Source of the DNA: Zwartia vadi
GTDB lineage: Bacteria > Pseudomonadota > Gammaproteobacteria > Burkholderiales > Burkholderiaceae_B
Length of the DNA stretch: 64,000 nucleotides
Direction: 5' to 3'
NCBI RefSeq assembly: GCF_030410375.1
Contig: NZ_JAUHHE010000006.1
Location: forward strand, 62,001 to 126,000
Every line of letters begins with the position of its first letter. The stretch's first letter is position 1. The translations under genes and the position numbers were made by a program. The notes below the pieces were generated by a model. It was given only the letters and a program-made list of their open reading frames with translations. It did no database searches and was not told the DNA's origin. Positions 55,333 through 64,000 of this stretch are shown here, in pieces.

Positions 55333-56124
55333 ATGCAAACATCCCACGCTTCATCCAGCCCTGATTCGCAAGCCCTCGCCACGCCCGGTCAACTGAGCGC
55401 AACAGGTCTTCGCAAGTCCTATGGTGGAAGAATGGTGGTGCAAGATGTTTCCATCTCGGTCAAAAGCGGGGAAGTTGTCGGCCTGCTGGGACCGAACGGT
55501 GCCGGTAAAACAACCAGCTTTTATATGATCGTCGGACTCGTGGCCGCCGATGCGGGGCGAATCGAAATCGACGATACCGTGATCAGCAGCATGCCGATCC
55601 ATAAGCGCGCGCGGCTTGGTCTCTCCTACCTTCCCCAAGACGCCTCGGTTTTTCGCCGTTTGACCGTTGAGGAAAATATTCGGGCCGTACTCGAGCTCCA
55701 AATCGACAACGCGGGAAAAAAGTTTTCTTCTAAAAAAATCGAAGAGCAACTCAACGCTCTGCTCGAAGAATTACAAATCACACATATTCGCAAGAACAAC
55801 GCACTCTCGCTTTCGGGGGGCGAGCGCAGACGAGTCGAAATTTCGCGCGCACTTGCGACGCGTCCGCGCTTTATCCTGCTTGACGAGCCGTTTGCAGGTG
55901 TTGACCCCATTGCAGTCATCGAAATTCAACGCATCGTGCGTTTTCTCAAGAGCAGAGGCATCGGTGTGCTGATCACTGATCACAACGTCCGTGAAACGCT
56001 TGGCATCTGTGACCGCGCCTACATCATCAGCGAGGGCAAGGTTCTCACCACTGGCCAACCAGAAGAAATCATCAACGATGCTTCTGTTCGCCGCGTCTAT
56101 TTGGGCGAACATTTCAAAATGTAA
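55333..56124 (+). CDS. lptB: LPS export ATP-binding protein LptB
   Basis: A 263-residue ABC ATPase that drives LPS extraction with LptFG. Walker [21 protein letters not shown] near residue 53, Q-loop [18 protein letters not shown] near 98, signature [20 protein letters not shown] near 155, Walker [17 protein letters not shown] near 178 and the His switch in [19 protein letters not shown]. It starts 12 bases after lptA. A weak hairpin follows the stop, and rpoN, which often comes next in Burkholderiales, is absent. Confidence 0.97.
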   Translation: MQTSHASSSPDSQALATPGQLSATGLRKSYGGRMVVQDVSISVKSGEVVGLLGPNGAGKTTSFYMIVGLVAADAGRIEIDDTVISSMPIHKRARLGLSYLPQDASVFRRLTVEENIRAVLELQIDNAGKKFSSKKIEEQLNALLEELQITHIRKNNALSLSGGERRRVEISRALATRPRFILLDEPFAGVDPIAVIEIQRIVRFLKSRGIGVLITDHNVRETLGICDRAYIISEGKVLTTGQPEEIINDASVRRVYLGEHFKM

Positions 56125-56135
56125 GCCAAAGAGGG

Positions 56136-56160
56136 AACGATTGCCCATCCGTCAATCGTT
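56136..56160 (+). terminator. hairpin after lptB
   Basis: AACGATTG, 9-base loop, CAATCGTT then TCT: an 8-bp perfect stem 11 bases past the lptB stop. The T tract is short, so this is a probable but weak terminator for the Kdo/Lpt cluster. Confidence 0.5.
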
Positions 56161-56349
56161 TCTGCTGCATTGCACCGTAAAAAGATTGATCGAACGCAAT
56201 AAATAAGGGCTTATACCCTTGATTTCTTTGCGCAAGTCACTAAACTGAAATTATTCAAACGACACAAAGGAACCATCGACAAAAATACTCCACGTCAAAC
56301 ATTCGTGCATGTTTGTCATTCGCCTTATCCCTTTTATGGAGAGTACGCA

Positions 56350-56676
56350 ATGAACCTGAACATTACTGGTCATCATCTTGACGTCACCCCAGCCATCCGG
56401 GAATACATCCATACAAAGATGACGCGCGTCGTGCGCCACTTTGATCATGTGATCGATACGCAGGTGATCCTGTCACTCGAGCCACTCAAGCACCGAGCGG
56501 AAATTACGCTCCACCTCCGCGGCAAAGACATTCACTGCGAAGCCTCCGAAGACAATCTTTACACGGCCATCGATCTGTTGATCGACAAAGTTGACCGCAA
56601 AGTTCTGCAACATAAATCGCGGACTCAAAACCACCACCATCTCGCTGTCAAACGACAAATTTTTGAAACTGCATAA
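56350..56676 (+). CDS. hpf: ribosome hibernation-promoting factor, short form
   Basis: A 108-residue protein of the HPF/RaiA (sigma-54 modulation) family that binds the 30S decoding site in resting cells. Marks: MNLNITGHHLDVTPAIREYI at the start, MTRVVRHFDHVIDTQVILSL near 22, AEITLHLRGKDIHCEASEDN near 50 and NLYTAIDLLIDKVDRKVLQH near 68. It ends early, without the long C-terminal dimerisation domain. Start at 56350 with GGAGAG at 6 bases; the frame upstream to 56305 is non-coding leader. The 225 bases before it contain no gene. Confidence 0.95.
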   Translation: MNLNITGHHLDVTPAIREYIHTKMTRVVRHFDHVIDTQVILSLEPLKHRAEITLHLRGKDIHCEASEDNLYTAIDLLIDKVDRKVLQHKSRTQNHHHLAVKRQIFETA

Positions 56677-56716
56677 AATTTAGTCGCGCATAGCTTTCAT
56701 TCGCCAAAGGCGAACC

Positions 56717-56745
56717 AAATGCCTGCCGAATTGGCGGGCATTTTT
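56717..56745 (+). terminator. intrinsic terminator after hpf
   Basis: AAATGCCTGCC and GGCGGGCATTT with a 5-base loop (one T-G pair), followed by more T, about 40 bases after the hpf stop. It separates hpf from ptsN. Confidence 0.88.
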
Positions 56746-56794
56746 GTGTCCACAAACCGACTACGACTGATCATCATTAGAGCGCACTGCAGCA

Positions 56795-56800
56795 TATAAT
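56795..56800 (+). promoter_or_regulatory. consensus -10 box close to the ptsN start
   Basis: TATAAT ends 7 bases before the ptsN ATG at 56808. A transcript from it would begin at or next to the ATG. No matching -35 at 16-18 bases is seen, so the box may be chance. Confidence 0.4.
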
Positions 56801-56807
56801 CGTCGAC

Positions 56808-57263
56808 ATGAAACTTCTGTCGCGTATCTTGCCTGTGAGCAACATCGTGCTCGATCTCTCCGTCACCAGTAAAAAGCGAGCCTTCGAACAGGCGAGCCTT
56901 TTATTTGAAAACAACAACGGAATCGAACGCGCGGCCGTATATGACAACCTGTTTGCACGGGAGCGACTCGGTTCAACTGGTCTGGGTCGCGGCATCGCAG
57001 TACCGCATGGTCGCGTCAAAGGCATCAAACATCCTGCCGCAGCCTTTTTCAGGCTCGCGCGTCCGATTGCTTTCGATGCACCCGACCGCGAACCTGTCAA
57101 TCAATTGCTTTTTATTATCGCGCCAGAGGCTGAGACCCAGCAACATCTCGATATACTGGCCGAGGTCGCGCAGCGCCTCTCAGACGCTTCCCTGCGAGAG
57201 CGCCTCGCTATCGAGGTCGATCCCAACGTCGTCCATCAACTTTTGACAACCGGTCAGGCCTAG
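56808..57263 (+). CDS. ptsN: nitrogen PTS EIIA protein PtsN
   Basis: A 151-residue EIIA-Ntr/fructose-type domain. The phosphorylated histidine is in RGIAVPHGRVKGIKHPAAAF near residue 66; SLLFENNNGIERAAVYDNLF and FARERLGSTGLGRG precede it, and LFIIAPEAETQQHLDILAEV follows. It is a regulatory phosphocarrier (potassium, nitrogen and carbon balance) rather than a sugar transporter. No Shine-Dalgarno is seen before the ATG, and a TATAAT box lies just upstream. hprK starts 42 bases after it. HPr and enzyme I genes are not in the window. Confidence 0.95.
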   Translation: MKLLSRILPVSNIVLDLSVTSKKRAFEQASLLFENNNGIERAAVYDNLFARERLGSTGLGRGIAVPHGRVKGIKHPAAAFFRLARPIAFDAPDREPVNQLLFIIAPEAETQQHLDILAEVAQRLSDASLRERLAIEVDPNVVHQLLTTGQA

Positions 57264-57305
57264 ACATTATTCCTGTCGGCCTCCTCACCCCAATATGGAG
57301 TCGCT

Positions 57306-58232
57306 ATGCTGACGGTGCAGGACCTTGTAAATGACAACGCCGAAGACATTTCTTTCAAATGGATTGCCGGACAGTCCGCGGCGGACCGACTGATTCCCGA
57401 CAACGGAATGGCTGCGGCGGACCTTATTGGTCACCTCAACCTGATTCACCCCTCGCGTATCCAGGTATTTGGACGCGAAGAAATGGACTATTACACCCGC
57501 TTCGATACGCGCAGGCGTGGACACCATCTCGAAGAGTTGCTTGCGGGTGGCGTTCCTGCGATTTTGCTCGCAGACAATTTACCGGCTACTGAGGATTTGA
57601 TTCTCAATTGCGAAAATAGCCATGTGCCGTTACTGTCGACCACAGTACCCGCTGCCGAACTGATTGATCTGCTGCGAATTTATCTAGGCAGGCGTCTGGC
57701 GCCCACCACAACCGTGCACGGCGTATTCATGGATGTGCTCGGCCTCGGCGTACTGATTACCGGTGAATCAGGTCTAGGGAAAAGCGAACTCGCGCTGGAA
57801 CTGATCTCGCGCGGCCATGGACTCGTTGCCGATGACGCAGTCGAGTTATCGCGTACTGCACCGCATGCGATCGAAGGGCACTGCCCGGAGTTGCTGCGCA
57901 ACATGCTCGAAGTGCGCGGCTTGGGCTTGCTCAATATACGGACGATTTTTGGCGAAACCTCCGTACGCCGCAAAATGAAACTCAAACTCATTGTGCATCT
58001 CGTGCGTGCGACTGCGCAAGACAAGTTCGAGCGTTTGCCGCTACAAGATATGACACAAGACATGCTAGGCTGTCCGATCCGTAAAGTCATGCTGCAAGTT
58101 GCCGCCGGTCGCAACCTCGCCGTACTTGTCGAAGCAGCCGTGCGAAACACGATTCTTAAACTTCGCGGTATTGATACGCTCGCCGAATTCATGGAGCGCC
58201 AATCCGCCGCCATTGCGCAAGGACAGGATTGA
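57306..58232 (+). CDS. hprK: HPr kinase/phosphorylase
   Basis: A 308-residue enzyme that adds and removes phosphate on the serine of HPr. N-terminal domain 1-130; the P-loop [20 protein letters not shown] lies near residue 155, followed by [20 protein letters not shown] and the signature [20 protein letters not shown] near 198, which is diagnostic of HprK. GGAG stands 5 bases before the ATG. Typical of betaproteobacteria, where it works within a partial PTS. rapZ starts one base after the stop. Confidence 0.96.
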   Translation: MLTVQDLVNDNAEDISFKWIAGQSAADRLIPDNGMAAADLIGHLNLIHPSRIQVFGREEMDYYTRFDTRRRGHHLEELLAGGVPAILLADNLPATEDLILNCENSHVPLLSTTVPAAELIDLLRIYLGRRLAPTTTVHGVFMDVLGLGVLITGESGLGKSELALELISRGHGLVADDAVELSRTAPHAIEGHCPELLRNMLEVRGLGLLNIRTIFGETSVRRKMKLKLIVHLVRATAQDKFERLPLQDMTQDMLGCPIRKVMLQVAAGRNLAVLVEAAVRNTILKLRGIDTLAEFMERQSAAIAQGQD

Positions 58233-58233
58233 C

Positions 58234-59109
58234 ATGTCACAGCTCAAGGTCGTTCTGCTGACAGGTATTTCTGGCTCAGGCAAGTCTGTCGCCTTGCGCA
58301 TGCTAGAAGACGCTGGTTACGTGTGTGTCGACAATCTCCCGCTCAAATTTTTGCAAGACTTTATCACCTCCATGCGGGACGACGCGGCCAACCGCATCGC
58401 TGTCGCGATTGATGTGCGCTCTCCTGGCGAGCTCGCAGAGATGCCTGCTGTGATCAGCGCTTTGAAAGCTGCGCACACTGAATTTCGCCTGATTTTTTTA
58501 GATGCGGATGATGAAACTCTGGTGCACCGCTATTCGGAGTCACGCCGTCGACACCCCTTGGCTGAACGTCTGACTCAAAAAGGGATCAACGCCTCCTTGG
58601 AGGAGTGCATACAGCTCGAGCGCGATCAATTAAGCGACCTGCGCAATTTAGGCCACGTGATTGACACCTCCGGACTGATGCCAGGCCAGTTGCGCGCCTG
58701 GATTCGTGACCTGATCAAAGCCGACCGTAAACCACTTTTACTGACCTTCGAATCCTTCGCATTCAAAGAAGGGGTCCCCCGCGATGCGGATCTGGTCTTC
58801 GATGTTCGCTGTCTACCGAATCCTCATTACAACCCGACACTTCGCCCCTTGACCGGTAAAGACGCAGAAGTCGCCACTTGGCTCGAAAGTTTTGCGGACG
58901 TCGCTCACATGATCAAGGATATCGAAACATTCATCCGCACATGGCTACCGCGCTATACAGAAGACACGCGCAGCTACCTGACCGTCGCGATCGGCTGCAC
59001 GGGTGGCAAGCATCGCTCGGTATACATCGTGGAAGCCCTTGCCAAACGCTTTGCCGATCAACAGCAACTGCTCGTTCGGCATCGCCACCAACCCGAGCTC
59101 GCCGGATGA
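58234..59109 (+). CDS. rapZ: RNase adapter protein RapZ
   Basis: A 291-residue two-domain protein. The N-terminal P-loop GISGSGKSVALRMLEDAGY starts at residue 11; NLPLKFLQDF and FLDADDETLVHRYSESRRRH follow; the C-terminal domain holds SFAFKEGVPRDADLVFDVRC near 172 and IGCTGGKHRSVYIVEALAKR near 255. In E. coli it senses glucosamine-6-phosphate and guides RNase E to GlmZ; in betaproteobacteria the RNA target is not established. Start at 58234 (MSQLKVVLLTG) with AGGA inside the hprK end; a frame open back to 58099 overlaps hprK and is rejected. Overlaps rlpA by four bases. Confidence 0.96.
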   Translation: MSQLKVVLLTGISGSGKSVALRMLEDAGYVCVDNLPLKFLQDFITSMRDDAANRIAVAIDVRSPGELAEMPAVISALKAAHTEFRLIFLDADDETLVHRYSESRRRHPLAERLTQKGINASLEECIQLERDQLSDLRNLGHVIDTSGLMPGQLRAWIRDLIKADRKPLLLTFESFAFKEGVPRDADLVFDVRCLPNPHYNPTLRPLTGKDAEVATWLESFADVAHMIKDIETFIRTWLPRYTEDTRSYLTVAIGCTGGKHRSVYIVEALAKRFADQQQLLVRHRHQPELAG

Positions 59110-60023
59110 GTCGCCCGATCGTCCGCTTGCTGCGTCTTCTGGGCGTCTGCGCGCTGTGTGGGCTCATCGCCGCGTGTGGCTCTCGCAAAGGGGGCGGCTA
59201 TTACAAGGACGACGGTCCAGGAGATAATCCTCCGGCAAATCTCGACCGCGTGCCAGATGCCGTACCCAAAATCGAGCCTTTGGCCCGCGGACCGAATCGC
59301 CCTTACACGGCTCTCGGTAAAAGTTTTACCCCTGATACAAGTGGACGCCCCTACCGCGTTCAGGGTCGCGCCTCATGGTATGGCAGAAAATTTCACGGCA
59401 AGCCCACCTCGAGTGGTGAGCGCTACGACATGTATGCCATGACAGCAGCGCATCCGACCTTACCTATTCCAAGTTATGTGCGCGTCACGCGCGTGTCCAC
59501 GGGCAAGACCGTTGTCTTGCGCGTCAATGATCGGGGACCGTTTTTAGCGGGTCGGGTCATTGACCTCTCCTATGTGGCGGCCTACAAACTTGGCGTCCTT
59601 GCGCCGGGCAGCGCCGAGGTGATCGTCGAACGCATCATGCCCGAGGAAATTCGTGGCTGGCGAGCGCAAGCGCCGACTCCTTCACCTGTGCCGCCCCCCG
59701 CACCTGTACAAGCACCCGCACAAACACCTGCAGTGGCGCCAGTTGTCGCAGCGGTGTCACGTTCTACGCCAGCAGTTGGCGGAGTCAGTTTTTATCTGCA
59801 AGCAGGCGCCTTTAGCGATCCGGCTCGCGCGCAATCCCTTGTATCAGAACTCAGCGGTAAAGTGCCTGCCGATCTCGGCGCAGGGATCAATATTGACCAA
59901 AGCACGAGTAATTTATACAGAGTCCGGATCGGCCCCTTCGCCAACCGAGAGGCCGCCACACAAGCTGGTGAGCGCTTGCGCAGCACCACAGGCCTGTCAA
60001 CAAGCATAGCTGCCGCCCCCTAG
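59106..60023 (+). CDS. rlpA: RlpA family lipoprotein
   Basis: A 305-residue outer-membrane lipoprotein; the lipobox LIAAC gives the modified cysteine near residue 23. A double-psi beta-barrel domain (about 82-175) holds GRASWYGRKFHGKPTSSGER, MTAAHPTLPIPSYVRVTR and RVNDRGPFLAGRVIDLSYVA, including the catalytic-type Asp in NDRGP. A Pro/Ala-rich linker leads to a SPOR domain (about 225-305, VSFYLQAGAFSDPARAQSLV) that binds bare peptidoglycan strands at the septum. Some RlpA proteins are lytic transglycosylases. Start at 59106, overlapping rapZ in ATGA. Confidence 0.93.
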   Translation: MSRPIVRLLRLLGVCALCGLIAACGSRKGGGYYKDDGPGDNPPANLDRVPDAVPKIEPLARGPNRPYTALGKSFTPDTSGRPYRVQGRASWYGRKFHGKPTSSGERYDMYAMTAAHPTLPIPSYVRVTRVSTGKTVVLRVNDRGPFLAGRVIDLSYVAAYKLGVLAPGSAEVIVERIMPEEIRGWRAQAPTPSPVPPPAPVQAPAQTPAVAPVVAAVSRSTPAVGGVSFYLQAGAFSDPARAQSLVSELSGKVPADLGAGINIDQSTSNLYRVRIGPFANREAATQAGERLRSTTGLSTSIAAAP

Positions 60024-60054
60024 GACAGCGCGCGCCCAAACCAGTCGGCCGATA

Positions 60055-61023
60055 CTACTCCCGCTGCGCTTTACGCGCCAACGCTCTGGCGTACAGTGCG
60101 TCGCGAGTCAGGCCGGTTGCCTGCGCAGCCACACGGGCCACATCACGCACCGACATCGTCTCAAGCAAGGCATCGAGCCAGGCGTCAACCGACGCGCGCG
60201 TCTCATGCGCAAGTTCTTCATCCTGCACGGTCTGCTCGGGATGAACAACCACCACATACTCACCTTGTACGCGATGTGGATCAGCGCCCAACCAGGCAGC
60301 CGCCTCAGAAACAGGCATCGAGGCAATTTCCTCGAACCGTTTAGTCAATTCGCGGGCAAAACTCAGCTGACGGGCAGGTCCCACAACCGCCAGTAAATCC
60401 ATCGTACTGGCGATGATGCGATGGGGAGCCTCGTAATAAACCGTGGCAACGGGTAACTGCGTCCATTGTCTGAACCACCGCTGCCTTGCTCCGGACTTTG
60501 TCGGTGCAAAACCAGCAAAGACAAACCCCGGCGACTCATCCGTCGTCACCCCTGTCGACATCAGCGCCGTGATCAATGCGCTCGCCCCCGGCAAAGGAAT
60601 CACACGCAAACCAGCCGCCCGCACAACCTGGACAACCAGTCCTCCGGGATCACTCACCGCAGGAGAGCCCGCATCAGAAACCAGTGCCACACGCTGACCC
60701 GCTTGAAGTCGGCTGACAATTTCGATCGCAGCACTCGATTCGTTATGCCGATGGGCGGCCATTAATGGCGTATTTATACCCCAGGCCTCCAGCAAATTTC
60801 TGGTCGCGCGCGTATCTTCCGCCGCAATGACGTCCGCCCGGTTCAGGGCATGCCAGGCACGCAAGCTCAAGTCACCAAGGTTACCAATCGGTGTCGCAAC
60901 GACATATAACGCCTGAGTTGGCCATTGTTGGCCCTCCATACGCTTGCCGAGCCGATCCCACGCGCTCGGCAGCTCTTCTGGCAAGGGATTTTCGGATATT
61001 GCGGATTGGCGAGTGTCATTCAT
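60055..61023 (-). CDS. rsmI: 16S rRNA 2'-O-methyltransferase RsmI
   Basis: A 322-residue SAM-dependent enzyme that methylates the ribose of C1402 in 16S rRNA. Marks: ALYVVATPIGNLGDLSLRAW near residue 37, VIAAEDTRATRNLLEAWGI near 62, ALVSDAGSPAVSDPGGLVV near 105, LPGASALITALMSTGV near 135 and YEAPHRIIASTMDLL near 185. The N-terminal 35 residues are extra. Start at the ATG at 61023; a GTG at 61059 would lengthen it further. Divergent from yraN over 53 bases, convergent with rlpA. Confidence 0.95.
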   Translation of the reverse strand: MNDTRQSAISENPLPEELPSAWDRLGKRMEGQQWPTQALYVVATPIGNLGDLSLRAWHALNRADVIAAEDTRATRNLLEAWGINTPLMAAHRHNESSAAIEIVSRLQAGQRVALVSDAGSPAVSDPGGLVVQVVRAAGLRVIPLPGASALITALMSTGVTTDESPGFVFAGFAPTKSGARQRWFRQWTQLPVATVYYEAPHRIIASTMDLLAVVGPARQLSFARELTKRFEEIASMPVSEAAAWLGADPHRVQGEYVVVVHPEQTVQDEELAHETRASVDAWLDALLETMSVRDVARVAAQATGLTRDALYARALARKAQRE

Positions 61024-61076
61024 TGTGTCAGTGTAGACCGCCTGATCACCCTTCGTCACGCCTAGCCTCTCTTTTC

Positions 61077-61601
61077 ATGTCGCAAACTCCCGAACAAGAC
61101 CTGACCCCTTTTATCCTCGCCTGGCAAGCACAACAACGTGCCGCGCTTGCCAGGCGACGCAGGCAAAAACGACTCGCGAAAAAAAACAAGGCAAGCGCCC
61201 AAGCCTGCCACCCAAAAGACACAAACCGCAGTCAGAGCCAGCGTATCGGAAACCACTATGAAGCCCGCGCATGGGAAGCGCTTCGTGCGGCAGGCTGCGA
61301 CCTACTGGGCACACAGCTCCGTTGTCCTTTTGGCGAACTTGATCTCGTCGTGCGTGATGGTCAAACACTCGTGTTCGTTGAGGTGCGTTATCGTCGCAGT
61401 CGCTGCTGGGGCGGCGCCGCAGCAAGCATCACGCGTGCCAAGCAAGAGCGACTCCTCAAAACCATCGATTGGTGGCTCCCCAAGCTAGTCCGGGAGGCCT
61501 TTGACGGTCATATGCCCCAATGCCGAATAGACTTCGCAACCTTCGATGCAGACAACCTGACCTGGCATCGCGATGCCCTGCGTCTGGACCCAGATAAGTG
61601 A
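61077..61601 (+). CDS. YraN family (UPF0102) putative endonuclease
   Basis: A 174-residue protein whose C-terminal 120 residues are the UPF0102 domain: GNHYEARAWEALRAAGCDLL, then the nuclease-like core LRCPFGELDLVVRDGQTLVF near 95 and VEVRYRRSRCWGGAAASI near 117 (the E-D-ExK-like pattern of Holliday-junction-resolvase folds, with the last position an Arg-rich VEVRYRR). The first 50 residues are a very basic low-complexity extension (RRRRQKRLAKKNK) that other YraN proteins usually lack. Start at 61077; frames further upstream overlap rsmI. The SIS gene follows after 32 bases. Confidence 0.88.
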   Translation: MSQTPEQDLTPFILAWQAQQRAALARRRRQKRLAKKNKASAQACHPKDTNRSQSQRIGNHYEARAWEALRAAGCDLLGTQLRCPFGELDLVVRDGQTLVFVEVRYRRSRCWGGAAASITRAKQERLLKTIDWWLPKLVREAFDGHMPQCRIDFATFDADNLTWHRDALRLDPDK

Positions 61602-61633
61602 GATAATAAAGATTCTGGAACTTGTTGATTGCC

Positions 61634-62227
61634 ATGGATATTGCTGACAACCTAGTCGCCCATTTCGAGGACAACATCGCTGCGACGCGTCGCAGCATGG
61701 ACACCCTTGTCGAACCGCTCTCGCAGGCGATCGACTTGTGTTTTGGCTGCGTGACCAACAATGCAAAAATTCTTGCTTGTGGCAACGGCGGATCCGCAGC
61801 GGATGCTCAGCACTTCATTGCGGAGCTCGTGGGTCGTTTCGAACGGGATCGTCTCCCTCTTGCGGGCGTCGCACTGAATACCGATACTTCGATCATGACC
61901 GCCGTGGGCAACGACTACGGCTTCGATCAGATTTTCGCGCGCCAGATCAACGCACTCGGGCAACCGGGAGACATACTTGTTGCGATTTCCACCAGCGGCA
62001 ACTCTTCAAATGTCATCCACGCCATTGAGGCTGCGCACGAACGCGACATGCGTGTCATCGCCCTGACAGGCAAGGGTGGCGGCCGCATCACGGATATGCT
62101 GCTCGACAATGATATTCACCTGTGCGTGCCGCATGAGCGCACCATGCGCATTCAGGAAATTCACATTCTTCTGCTGCACATTTTGTGCGACGGCATAGAT
62201 ACCCTGCTACTTGGAGATCCCGCATGA
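61634..62227 (+). CDS. SIS-domain protein, phosphoheptose isomerase/DiaA-like
   Basis: A 197-residue sugar isomerase-fold protein. Marks: CGNGGSAADAQHFIAELVGR near residue 52, VALNTDTSIMTAVGNDYGFD near 78, AISTSGNSSNVIHAIEAAHE near 118 and MRIQEIHILLLHILCDGIDT near 175. The active-site residues known for GmhA (His and Glu in AQHFIAEL; Gln and His in RIQEIHILLLH) are all present, so isomerase activity in heptose synthesis is possible. The neighbourhood rsmI-yraN-SIS-BON equals that of E. coli diaA, whose product binds DnaA; sequence alone does not decide. Overlaps the BON gene by four bases. Confidence 0.88.
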   Translation: MDIADNLVAHFEDNIAATRRSMDTLVEPLSQAIDLCFGCVTNNAKILACGNGGSAADAQHFIAELVGRFERDRLPLAGVALNTDTSIMTAVGNDYGFDQIFARQINALGQPGDILVAISTSGNSSNVIHAIEAAHERDMRVIALTGKGGGRITDMLLDNDIHLCVPHERTMRIQEIHILLLHILCDGIDTLLLGDPA

Positions 62228-62972
62228 ATCTAAATCGACAATTGCTTCGTCCTTTGGTCGTGTGCGCTGCCCTGATCGCCACAGGATCCACACTGACAGC
62301 TTGCGTGCCGCTCCTGATTGGCGGCGCTGCCGCTACGACAGGCGCCGTCGTAGTTGATCGCCGCACCGTTGGCGAACAAGTCGAAGACAAATCCATCGAA
62401 ATGAAAATCAGCGCTCAATTCCGCGCCGATTTCGGTGATGCGGTTCGGGCCAGTGTCACAGCCTACGATGGTGTTGTCCTGCTGACTGGCGATACGATCA
62501 GTTCAGAGTTCAAAAGTAGAGCCACCGAGATTGCCCGCAAAGTCGAGAATGTCAAATCCGTCTCCAATCAAATCGACGTAGTCAAGCAACTCGCATCCTT
62601 CAGCGTTGTGAGTAATGACATCTGGATTACCTCCAAGGTCATGACAACGCTTGCAACCACCCAAAACGTTCCTTCGCGCACGATCGTTGTCACAACGGAT
62701 CGAGGCGTGGTGTACCTCATGGGCTTGGTGACACAACGCGAAGGTGATCTGGCCGCAGCCACGGCTGCCAAGGTCAGCGGAGTCAGACGCGTCGAGAAAC
62801 TTTTCCAAATCATCACCCCCGAAGAAGCTAAACGCCTCGACGAGTTGGCACGTGGCGGCAACAACACCAATAGTCGGACAACGACGCCCCTTGGTGAAAG
62901 TCCCGCTGGGTCATCAGGCTCCATGGGTGCCGATGCACCGCCAACAGGTGGCGCTCAAGCCATCCCTATCCA

Positions 62973-62976
<4 letters not shown>
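62224..62976 (+). CDS. BON-domain lipoprotein (DolP/YraP-like)
   Basis: A 250-residue lipoprotein with lipobox LTAC (cysteine near residue 27), a hydrophobic Gly/Ala segment (LLIGGAAATTGAVVV), and two BON domains: about 47-115 (IEMKISAQFRADFGDAVRAS, VVLLTGDTISSEFKSRATEI) and 125-195 (SNDIWITSKVMTTLATTQNV, VVYLMGLVTQREGDLAAATA). A Gly/Ser/Thr-rich tail of about 40 residues follows, longer than in E. coli DolP, which acts in outer-membrane upkeep. The ATG overlaps the SIS stop, and its own stop overlaps the thioredoxin start, so the three are translationally linked. Confidence 0.92.

Positions 62977-64000
<1,024 letters not shown>

Noticed and set aside
58099..58233. Extended RapZ start inside hprK
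   Set aside because: The conserved RapZ N-terminus MSQLKVVLLTG begins at 58234 with a ribosome site.
58878..59105. Extended RlpA start inside rapZ
   Set aside because: It would bury the lipoprotein signal; the ATG at 59106 gives a correct lipobox.

Overview
The window reads as chromosomal DNA of a betaproteobacterium, most likely of the order Burkholderiales and close to the Alcaligenaceae. This rests on conserved gene neighbourhoods: ispB divergent from rplU-rpmA-obgE-proB, kdsD-kdsC-lptC-lptA-lptB followed by hpf-ptsN-hprK-rapZ, ubiE-Tim44-like-ubiJ-ubiB, and a 1312-residue FAD/Fe-S fusion protein with an N-terminal DUF3683-type region. No phage, insertion sequence, CRISPR array, rRNA or tRNA was recognised. 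Both ends cut a gene: a CaiB/BaiF CoA-transferase on the left and argB on the right.

Layout. 0-9 kb (all minus strand): accessory catabolic genes (CoA-transferase, flavin split-barrel protein, quinone reductase-like MDR, SDR), then a stress module (rubrerythrin, CCG-type Fe-S oxidoreductase, DUF3501) with its own terminator and a candidate operator, then a three-gene operon joining a 3-hydroxy-acid dehydrogenase, a beta-keto acid cleavage enzyme (BKACE) and an M20 amidohydrolase. 9-19 kb: an orphan heme-type ABC ATPase, a GST, an FMN hydroxy-acid oxidase, a second MDR, a small secreted protein, a CDF-like transporter with a degenerate HMA domain, and a TRAP transporter (dctP-dctQ-dctM) with an enoyl-CoA hydratase attached. 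19-26 kb: housekeeping genes, then thiC behind a TPP riboswitch whose last hairpin looks like a terminator and also buries the Shine-Dalgarno sequence, then an acyltransferase.

26-35 kb is a cofactor region. B12-dependent metH runs leftward. A cobalamin riboswitch precedes a rightward set btuB-btuF-like-thiG-thiD, so two thiamine genes seem to sit in a B12-controlled transcription unit. 35-41.5 kb: pcm, rfaE2, a di-iron ferritin-like protein of unknown function, and ubiquinone genes (ubiB, ubiJ, ubiE) with a Tim44-like membrane protein. 41.6-52 kb: pxpB-pxpC-pxpA for 5-oxoproline, the 1312-residue fusion dehydrogenase, a YqaA-type membrane protein, ilvA, apt and purT.

52-64 kb: Kdo and LPS export genes, hpf and the nitrogen-PTS/HPr-kinase/RapZ set (with rpoN absent from the place it often holds), rlpA, rsmI, yraN, a GmhA/DiaA-like SIS protein, a BON lipoprotein, a TlpA-like thioredoxin and the start of argB. 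The parts most worth follow-up are the B12-thiamine operon, the BKACE operon, the di-iron protein among ubi genes, the DctM with a ~190-residue insertion, and the rubrerythrin module with its palindrome. All calls come from reading the sequence; no database search was run.
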